Positions 58,258 to 64,000 of a DNA stretch of 64,000 bases are shown in pieces. The stretch is from JAEMQF01 sp963850525 (lineage in GTDB: Bacteria; Pseudomonadota; Gammaproteobacteria; Burkholderiales; Burkholderiaceae_C). The notes beneath the pieces are model-generated. The model saw only the letters and a program-made list of their open reading frames with translations. It made no database searches and was not told the origin of the DNA. Within the stretch, counting starts at the first letter, position 1, and every line of letters starts with the position of its first letter. Location: positions 1,116,001 through 1,180,000 of the forward strand of contig CAWKLQ010000008.1 of NCBI GenBank assembly GCA_963850525.1. Reading direction: 5' to 3'. Position numbers and translations under genes: made by a program.

Positions 58258-59640
58258 ATGAAGCCACCCTCCTCCGGCATTTCCGCAGGCCAACCTTACC
58301 CGCTCGAACAGCTGTTCGGCGCCGCGCTCAGCCCTTTCGAGCGCTTTCTGCGTCAGGCCACGGCGGGCGGCATCGTGCTCGTCGCGACAACCGTCGTCAC
58401 GCTCTTCATTGCCAACTCTGCGCTCGGCGACGGGTTGCATCATTTCTGGGAGCAGCCCGCCGGCTTGAAGCTGGGCGAGTGGAGCCTCAACCAAAGCCTG
58501 CACCATTGGGTCAACGACGGCCTGATGGCGCTGTTCTTCCTGCTCGTGGGGCTGGAGCTGAAGCGCGAAGCGCTGGTGGGCGAGCTGGCGTCGTTGAAAG
58601 ACGCGGCGCTGCCCATCGTCGCCGCCATGGGCGGCATGCTGGTGCCTGCGCTCATCTACCTGTTGCTCAACCCTGAGGGACCGGCGGCACGCGGCTGGGG
58701 CGTGCCGATGGCCACCGACATCGCCTTCGCGATCGGCATTCTGGTCCTGCTGGCGAGCCGCATACCACGCGCACTGATCGTGTTCCTGATGGCGTTGGCG
58801 ATTGCCGACGATCTGGGTGCGGTGCTCGTGATCGCGCTGTTCTACACCGCCGACATTGACCAGGCCGCGCTGCTCAACGCCGCCATGGCGCTGGTCGTGC
58901 TGATCCTGCTGAATCGCGGCGGCGTGCGTGCGCGGCTGCCCTACTGGCTGGTCGGCTTGCTGCTTTGGTACTTCACGGCACGCAGCGGGATTCACGCCAC
59001 CGTCGCGGGGGTGCTGCTCGCCTTCACGATTCCGGTGCGGCCCAAACACACCGCGCTCGAATTCGAAGCGCGCGTGGCGCAACTGCTCGCGTCGTTTCGC
59101 CAGCATGCTGCAGACCCCTCGACCCCCAGCGATACGCTGCGCAGCCACGACATGGCAACGATCGCGTCGAGCCTGGAGCGCGCCGCGCAGACTGTGCAAA
59201 GCCCGTTGCAGCGCACTGAGCATGACTTGAGCGTTCCGGTCGCGTTCGTGATCCTGCCGGTGTTCGCGCTGGCCAACGCGGGTGTCGACTTTCGCGGCGC
59301 CGACCTCCTGGAAAGCCTCGCGCACCCGATCACGCTGGGCATCGCCTCCGGACTGGTGCTGGGAAAGTTCATAGGCATCGGAGCTTTCAGCTGGCTCGCC
59401 GTCAAGTTCGGCATCGCGCGCCTGCCGAGCCAAGTGCGCTGGTCGCACCTGCTCGGCGCGGCGTGGCTCGGTGGCATCGGCTTCACCATGTCGCTGTTCA
59501 TCGGCCAGCTCGGATTCACGGATCCGCAGCAACTGGAGCAGGCGAAAATCGGGATCCTGTTCGGCTCGCTGGTCGCGGCGGTGCTGGGGCTCGCCTGGCT
59601 GCTGGCGTGCACTTTCACTTCCCACAAGTCAGCGACGTAA
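58258..59640 (+). CDS. nhaA: Na+/H+ antiporter NhaA
   Basis: A 460-residue antiporter. The paired transport aspartates are in LAIADDLGAVLVIALFY. FLLVGLELKREALVGEL, ATDIAFAIGIL and the ending GGIGFTMSLFIGQLGF are NhaA hallmarks. A loop of about 50 residues (after IPVRPKHTALEFEARV) makes it longer than E. coli NhaA (388). It exports sodium and keeps internal pH under alkaline or salt stress. An NhaR-like regulator is encoded 9 kb upstream. Confidence 0.96.
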   Translation: MKPPSSGISAGQPYPLEQLFGAALSPFERFLRQATAGGIVLVATTVVTLFIANSALGDGLHHFWEQPAGLKLGEWSLNQSLHHWVNDGLMALFFLLVGLELKREALVGELASLKDAALPIVAAMGGMLVPALIYLLLNPEGPAARGWGVPMATDIAFAIGILVLLASRIPRALIVFLMALAIADDLGAVLVIALFYTADIDQAALLNAAMALVVLILLNRGGVRARLPYWLVGLLLWYFTARSGIHATVAGVLLAFTIPVRPKHTALEFEARVAQLLASFRQHAADPSTPSDTLRSHDMATIASSLERAAQTVQSPLQRTEHDLSVPVAFVILPVFALANAGVDFRGADLLESLAHPITLGIASGLVLGKFIGIGAFSWLAVKFGIARLPSQVRWSHLLGAAWLGGIGFTMSLFIGQLGFTDPQQLEQAKIGILFGSLVAAVLGLAWLLACTFTSHKSAT

Positions 59641-59652
59641 AGAAGGACACCC

Positions 59653-60972
59653 ATGCCCATCGAATTTCTGAAGAAAGCCACGCCGCCGGTACAGGCCATC
59701 GACACCGCCACAGCCGAGACGGTGCGACGCTTGCTCGGCGAGATCGAGGCCGGCGGCGAAGCCAGAGTCAAGGCGCTGGCGCGTGATTTCGACGGCTGGC
59801 AGGGCGACATCGTCGTCGACGCGGCCACCTTCGCGCGCGCCGAAAAGTCGCTGAGCAGCGGCGTCAAGGCCGATCTGAAATTCGCGCGCGACCGGGTGCA
59901 AGATTTCGCGCGGCGCCAGCGCGACTCGATGCACGAGTTCCAGGCCGAGCTCTTGCCCGGGCTGATCGCCGGCCAGCGATTGATCCCCTGCAACACCGCG
60001 GGCTGCTATGTTCCCGGCGGGCGCTACGCGCACGCGGCGAGCGCCATCATGAGCGTGGGCACCGCCGCGGTGGCGGGCGTGAAGAACATCGTCGCCGCAT
60101 CGCCCACGCACAAGGACCAGGGCATCAACCCGGCGATCCTCTACGCGCTGCAGCTGTGCGGCGCGCACACCGTGCTCGCGCTCGGCGGTGTGCAGGCGGT
60201 CGCGGCGCTGGCGTTCGGCCTGTTCAGCGGCAAGCCGGCGGACATCATCGTCGGGCCCGGCAACCGCTTCGTCGCCGAAGCCAAGCGCATTCTCTTCGGC
60301 CGCGTCGGCATCGACGTGATCGCCGGGCCCACCGAGTCGGCAGTGATTGCCGACGCGAACGCCGACCCGGCGATCGTCGCTGCCGACCTGATCGGCCAGG
60401 CCGAGCACGGCCCCGATTCGCCGGTGTGGCTGATCACCACGTCGCGCAGCGTGGGCGAGCAGGTGCTGGCGCTGATTCCCGGCGTCATCGCCGGATTGCC
60501 CGACGTGGCACGCGCCGCGGCCGAAGCGGCATGGCGAGACTACGCCGAAGTCGTGGTGTGCAGCACACGCGAGGAGGCGGTGCAACTCAGCGACGCCTAC
60601 GCGAGCGAACACCTGCAGGTGCTCGCCGACGACCTGGACTGGTGGCTTGCGAACCTGACGAACTACGGCTCGCTGTTCCTCGGCGAAGAGACGACCGTCG
60701 CCTACGGCGACAAGTGCAGTGGGCCGAACCACATCTTGCCGACCAAAGGTGCGGCGCGCTACTCGGGCGGCCTGTCGGTGGGCAAGTTCATCAAGACCGT
60801 GACGTGGCAACGATTGAGCCGCGACGCGTCGCGCAGCGTCGGCCAGGTCGCCGCGCGCATTTCGCGCCTCGAAGGCATGGAAGGCCACGCCCGCACCGGC
60901 GACGTGCGGCTGCACAAGTACTACCCGGACGAACAGTTCGACCTCGGCACGCTGACCGGCCATCAGCGCTGA
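59653..60972 (+). CDS. Histidinol-dehydrogenase family protein, HpsN-like
   Basis: A 439-residue NAD-dependent dehydrogenase of the HisD fold. Zinc and catalytic residues are visible: IGQAEHGPDS (Gln, His), ASEHLQV (Glu-His pair), SGPNHILPT and the C-terminal GHAR. The segments LFLGEETTVAYGDK and RYSGGLSVGKFIKTVTW are typical of the non-histidine paralogues such as HpsN (sulfopropanediol 3-dehydrogenase). No his genes are near, so a role outside histidine synthesis is likely. It lies 12 nt after nhaA and 11 nt before the aminotransferase. Confidence 0.88.
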   Translation: MPIEFLKKATPPVQAIDTATAETVRRLLGEIEAGGEARVKALARDFDGWQGDIVVDAATFARAEKSLSSGVKADLKFARDRVQDFARRQRDSMHEFQAELLPGLIAGQRLIPCNTAGCYVPGGRYAHAASAIMSVGTAAVAGVKNIVAASPTHKDQGINPAILYALQLCGAHTVLALGGVQAVAALAFGLFSGKPADIIVGPGNRFVAEAKRILFGRVGIDVIAGPTESAVIADANADPAIVAADLIGQAEHGPDSPVWLITTSRSVGEQVLALIPGVIAGLPDVARAAAEAAWRDYAEVVVCSTREEAVQLSDAYASEHLQVLADDLDWWLANLTNYGSLFLGEETTVAYGDKCSGPNHILPTKGAARYSGGLSVGKFIKTVTWQRLSRDASRSVGQVAARISRLEGMEGHARTGDVRLHKYYPDEQFDLGTLTGHQR

Positions 60973-60983
60973 ACGCCAAGCCC

Positions 60984-62186
60984 ATGAACCCCACCCGTCT
61001 CGAACTCGACCTGACCCAGCAGGAACCCATTCCCCCACAGGGCGTGCAAGCCGCGCTCGCGCTCATGGCCAGCGGCAAACTGCACCGCTACGGCGAAACC
61101 GGCGGCAAACCGAGCGAAGTGTCGGCCCTCGAAGCCGACTTCGCGCGCGAACTCGGCGTGCGCTATTGCGTCGCACTGAATTCGTGCGGCTCGGCGATGT
61201 TCGTTGCGCTGAAGGCGGCGGGCGTGAAACCGGGCGATCCGGTGCTGTCGAACTGTTTCACGCTCGCGCCTGTGCCCGGCGCGATCGCGCATGCCGGTGC
61301 GCGGCCGGTGCTCGTGGACGTGACCGACGACTACACGATTGACCTGGACGATCTGGATCGCAAGTGCGCGAGCAGCGGCGCGAAGACCTTGCTGCTGTCG
61401 CACATGCGCGGCCACCTCTGCGACATGCACGCACTGTCAGCGATTTGCCGACGCCACGGCGTGCAAGTCATCGAAGACTGCGCCCACACGATGGGTGCAG
61501 GTTGGGCCGGCAAAGCCACCGGCACGTGGGGCCGCGCCGGCGCGTTCAGCCTGCAAAGCTACAAACACGCGAACAGCGGCGAAGGCGGATTGCTCGCGAC
61601 CGATGACGAAGACATCGCGGCGCAGGCGATCCTGCTTTCGGGCAGCTACATGCTGTACGCCTCGCACCTCGCGCGGCCCGATGAGGCCGCGTTCGAGCGC
61701 TGGAAGTACACCACGCCGAATTTCAGCCTGCGCATGAGCAACTTGGCCGCTGCCTTGGCGCGGCCACAACTGGGTGCCGCGCTCGCGCAGCGTTGCCGGC
61801 GTTGGAATGAGCGCTACGCGTGGCTCGCCGCGGGGCTCGCTGCAACACCCCACCTGCGCCTGCCGCAGCGCCCTGCCGATGAGCAGTACGTCGGAAGTTC
61901 GATCCAGTTTTCGCTTGTCGAGTTGTCGCACGAACAGATCCGGCGCTTCATCGCCGCTGCGGCGCAGCGTGGCGTGCACGTCAAATGGTTTGGCGCCGAT
62001 GCGCCCCTGGGGTTCACGAGCGTGTGGACGCACTGGCGCTACTTCGGCGAGCCGCAAGTGCTGCCGAACGCGCAGCGCGTGCTCGGTGGCTTGTGCGACA
62101 TGCGCCTGCCACTCACGCTGACACAAGCCGATTGCGAAGCAATCGCCGCAGCGTTGTGCGATGCGCTCGCCCAGTCCGGGCCTTGA
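60984..62186 (+). CDS. DegT/DnrJ/EryC1/StrS family aminotransferase
   Basis: A 400-residue PLP enzyme. The nucleotide-sugar aminotransferase-type active site is seen in VIEDCAHTMGA (PLP-contacting aspartate) and SLQSYKHANSGEGG with the Schiff-base lysine. LNSCGSAMFVALKAAGVKPGD is the usual entry loop. These enzymes aminate keto-sugars or similar cyclic ketones. It directly follows the HisD-like gene, so the pair might oxidise an alcohol and aminate the resulting carbonyl. Confidence 0.9.
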   Translation: MNPTRLELDLTQQEPIPPQGVQAALALMASGKLHRYGETGGKPSEVSALEADFARELGVRYCVALNSCGSAMFVALKAAGVKPGDPVLSNCFTLAPVPGAIAHAGARPVLVDVTDDYTIDLDDLDRKCASSGAKTLLLSHMRGHLCDMHALSAICRRHGVQVIEDCAHTMGAGWAGKATGTWGRAGAFSLQSYKHANSGEGGLLATDDEDIAAQAILLSGSYMLYASHLARPDEAAFERWKYTTPNFSLRMSNLAAALARPQLGAALAQRCRRWNERYAWLAAGLAATPHLRLPQRPADEQYVGSSIQFSLVELSHEQIRRFIAAAAQRGVHVKWFGADAPLGFTSVWTHWRYFGEPQVLPNAQRVLGGLCDMRLPLTLTQADCEAIAAALCDALAQSGP

Positions 62187-62612
62187 GGCGCGACCAAGTC
62201 AGCCTTCGATTCCTCAACAACAAAGTCGCAAGTTCGGCCGGCTGTGTGGCGTGGGCACGCCTCGCGCCGCGCCGGTCGCCTCCATATTTGCCGCCACACA
62301 GCCTCCTGAGGAGTCGAGCATGAAGCGAATCCATTGGCATTTCCCCCCACGGGTTGCTGCTTCGCGAGTGCGAGTTTTGCTGCGAGAGTCAAACCAGGTT
62401 CGCGAGCAGGTCGAATACATGGCGTCGAATCGACGGGGATCCGCCGCAGTGCCCGTGCATGAGGCGCTGGCTCAATGTGCGGCCAACAATCAAAGATCCG
62501 CGAAGAAACGCGTCAGCAGTACACGCGTGCGCGGGCGGCCGGCGCGAGGCGTCCGGTGCCGTCGCGCTGACGCCCCATCGCAAGGCACGACACCGCCGCG
62601 GCGGCGGGCGGC
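62187..62612. other. 426-bp region between the aminotransferase and efflux genes, with a hairpin and a doubtful ORF
   Basis: No recognised gene lies here. A perfect 12-bp inverted repeat, GGCTGTGTGGCG and CGCCACACAGCC (62240-62251 and 62292-62303), encloses a 40-nt loop. GAGGAG follows at 62308-62313, then an ATG at 62320 that opens a frame of 150 codons (MKRIHWHFPPRVAAS...). That frame ends inside the opposite-strand efflux gene, and its last third is only a shadow. The first 90 codons are basic and not recognised. It may be a small gene, a decayed gene or a leader. Confidence 0.4.
62240..62303 (+). repeat. 12-bp perfect inverted repeat with 40-nt loop
   Basis: The arms are GGCTGTGTGGCG (62240-62251) and CGCCACACAGCC (62292-62303). 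The second arm ends four bases before a GAGGAG Shine-Dalgarno-like sequence. No T-run follows, so it is not a classical terminator. It could be an operator or a leader hairpin. Confidence 0.7.
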
Positions 62613-64000
62613 CTATTGTTTTGGTGGCTCCCAGCCCCCGCCCAGCGCCTTGATCAGCGCCACGCTCGCATCCAGCCGCGCTTGGCGCACACGCACCAGA
62701 GCCAGCTCGGCGTCTTGCACGCTGCGCTGCGCCTCGAGCACGTCGAGAAAGCCTGAGTACCCCGCCTCGTAGCGCCGGTTTGCAATGCGCAACGCCTCGA
62801 CGGCTTCGACGCGTTGCACATCGACCTCGGCTTCTTGCAGCGCGCTTTGTTCTGCGCCGATCAGCGCGTCAGCGGTTTCGCGAAACGCCGTGAGCGCCGC
62901 CTTCTGGTAGCCGATTGCCGCCTGTTCGGCCTGGGCGCGCGCCTGGTCGGTGCGCGCCTCGTTGCGCCCGGCATCGAACAGCGACACGAGCAACTGCGGG
63001 CCGATTGACCAGATTTGCGCGCCGCTCTTCAGCAGGTCGACAAGCGCCGCGCTTTGACTGCCGAAACTTCCCGTGAGTGAAATCGTCGGCCAAATCGCCT
63101 TGCGAACCACGTCGACCTGGATTTGCGCGGCGCCGAGTTGCGCTTCGGCCTGGCGCACGTCGGGCCGGCGTTCGAGCAGTTGCGCGGGCAGGCCGGGCGG
63201 CGCTGTCGCGGGCAGGTTCAGTTGCGCGGTCGAAGCCGCAAGCGTGAGGCCGGGCTGGCCTGTGAGTTGGCCCAACTGGTTCTCGAGCAGACTGCGCTGA
63301 CGTCGCAACTCGGGCGTTTGCGCTCGCACTGCCGCGAGCGCCGTGCGCGCCAGCGCCTCGTCGAGCGCCGACGCCACACCCCCTGCGGCGCGCCGCTCGA
63401 CGAGGCGCAGGCTGTCGGCGCGCGAGCGCAGCTGCGCGGCGTTCACGGCGAGCTGCGCGTCGAGCGAGCGCAGGCCGAAGTAGGTTTGCACCGTGCTTGC
63501 CGCGAGCGCGATTCGCACCGTGTCGCGCGCGTACACCGCAGCCAGCATTTGCTGTTGTGCGGCGCTGCTGGCGTTGCGCAGCCGACCCCACAAGTCGATC
63601 TCGAACGAGGTGGCCAGTGCGACGCGGTGCGTCGTCGATTCGGGGCCGCTCGGTGCCACCGGCTGGCCGTTCAGCGTGCTGATGCGCGAGCGGGTCACCG
63701 CCGCGTTCAAGTCGACGCTGGGCCACTGCGCGGCGCGCGTCAGGCCCAGCAGCGCTGCGGTCTCGTCGACGCGCGCGACCGCCAGGCGCAGGTCGGTGTT
63801 GTTCTGCAAGGTCGCGTCGACGAGCGCGGCGAGGCCGGTGTCGCCGTACAGAACCCACCAGTCGCCGCCGACTTTCGGCTCGGCGGCAACTGCGGGCTGT
63901 GTGCTGCGCTGCGCAGTTTGCTGGGCGAACTGCGGCGGCAGTTCGACCCGCGGCCTCTGCGCGGCCGGCGGCAAGGGCGTGCTGCACCCGCAAAGCGCTG
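62613..64000 (-). CDS. RND efflux system outer membrane lipoprotein (NodT/OprM family), 5' end cut by the window
   Basis: About 462 residues are visible, open to the window edge. The beginning seen (ALCGCSTPLPP) looks like the end of a lipoprotein signal with a lipidated cysteine. The mature part shows two TolC/OEP repeats: WWVLYGDTGLAALVDATLQ, LAVARVDETAALLG, IDLWGRLRNASSAAQQQ, RRPDVRQAEAQLGAAQIQV, LVSLFDAGRNEARTDQARAQ and YEAGYSGFLDVLEAQRSVQDAE. It is the outer-membrane channel of a tripartite pump; the RND and adaptor genes should lie beyond the right edge, upstream in transcription. Confidence 0.93.
   Translation of the reverse strand, partial: ALCGCSTPLPPAAQRPRVELPPQFAQQTAQRSTQPAVAAEPKVGGDWWVLYGDTGLAALVDATLQNNTDLRLAVARVDETAALLGLTRAAQWPSVDLNAAVTRSRISTLNGQPVAPSGPESTTHRVALATSFEIDLWGRLRNASSAAQQQMLAAVYARDTVRIALAASTVQTYFGLRSLDAQLAVNAAQLRSRADSLRLVERRAAGGVASALDEALARTALAAVRAQTPELRRQRSLLENQLGQLTGQPGLTLAASTAQLNLPATAPPGLPAQLLERRPDVRQAEAQLGAAQIQVDVVRKAIWPTISLTGSFGSQSAALVDLLKSGAQIWSIGPQLLVSLFDAGRNEARTDQARAQAEQAAIGYQKAALTAFRETADALIGAEQSALQEAEVDVQRVEAVEALRIANRRYEAGYSGFLDVLEAQRSVQDAELALVRVRQARLDASVALIKALGGGWEPPKQ

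Overview
The window is GC-rich, gene-dense chromosomal DNA from a proteobacterium. The gene content points to a betaproteobacterium of the Burkholderiales: a Bug/TTT-type binding protein, a DUF2917 gene, TRAP uptake genes, short secreted proteins and compact operons joined by ATGA or TGATG overlaps. That assignment is an inference from gene content. I found no rRNA, tRNA, CRISPR array, transposase or prophage. Both ends cut through genes: a VOC protein on the left and an efflux outer-membrane protein on the right.

Layout. 1-3.9 kb: two VOC proteins, then a minus-strand set of histidine phosphatase, DUF3500 protein and PQQ-type sugar dehydrogenase. 4.0-7.8 kb: a TRAP transporter (DctM, DctQ, DctP) behind a phytanoyl-CoA-dioxygenase-like enzyme. 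7.85-14.45 kb: the phosphate-starvation operon pstS-pstC-pstA-pstB-phoU-phoB-phoR behind a triple PhoB-type box. 14.5-18.8 kb: a large alpha-2-macroglobulin-like protein with a GCFEQ thioester motif. 19-24 kb: a GST and a minus-strand catabolic-looking operon (Bug binding protein, amidohydrolase, degenerate SDR, PaaK-like ligase). 24-31 kb: ArsI-like dioxygenase, SigZ-like sigma factor, GNAT/DUF2917 with a divergent LysR regulator, GST, small envelope proteins, and a 2-hydroxyacid dehydrogenase/HpcH-aldolase pair.

31-46 kb: a TetR/fasciclin divergon, then a tightly overlapping train of FAD oxidoreductase, DUF1365, cyclopropane-fatty-acid-synthase-like methyltransferase, chalcone-isomerase-like protein, MFS carrier, DUF3833 lipoprotein, SDR, SnoaL-like protein, lipoprotein hydrolase and photolyase. 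Related sets in other proteobacteria belong to light or singlet-oxygen responses and membrane lipid modification. An Acg-like nitroreductase, a LysR regulator and an ECF sigma/RskA-type anti-sigma pair follow. 46-53.5 kb: a YadG/YadH-like ABC exporter with an MGMT-like gene, an NhaR-like regulator, a patatin-like lipase, an AraC regulator, a methyltransferase and a frameshifted ABC binding protein. 53.6-59.6 kb: a stress and ion-homeostasis block (HPF-like, BI-1-like, zf-TFIIB, TerB-like, two TerC proteins, one fused to UspA, and NhaA). 59.6-64 kb: a HisD-family dehydrogenase with a DegT-type aminotransferase, then the efflux protein.

The most interesting signals are these. A 69-bp palindromic repeat is inserted in frame in the signal-peptide region of the chalcone-isomerase-like gene. 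A 28-bp box is shared, without gaps, by the nhaR/patatin, HPF and TerC-UspA promoter regions. An amidohydrolase appears to start at ATC or ATT behind a good ribosome-binding site. An SDR has lost all three catalytic residues. A TerC-UspA gene fusion retains an internal Shine-Dalgarno site.
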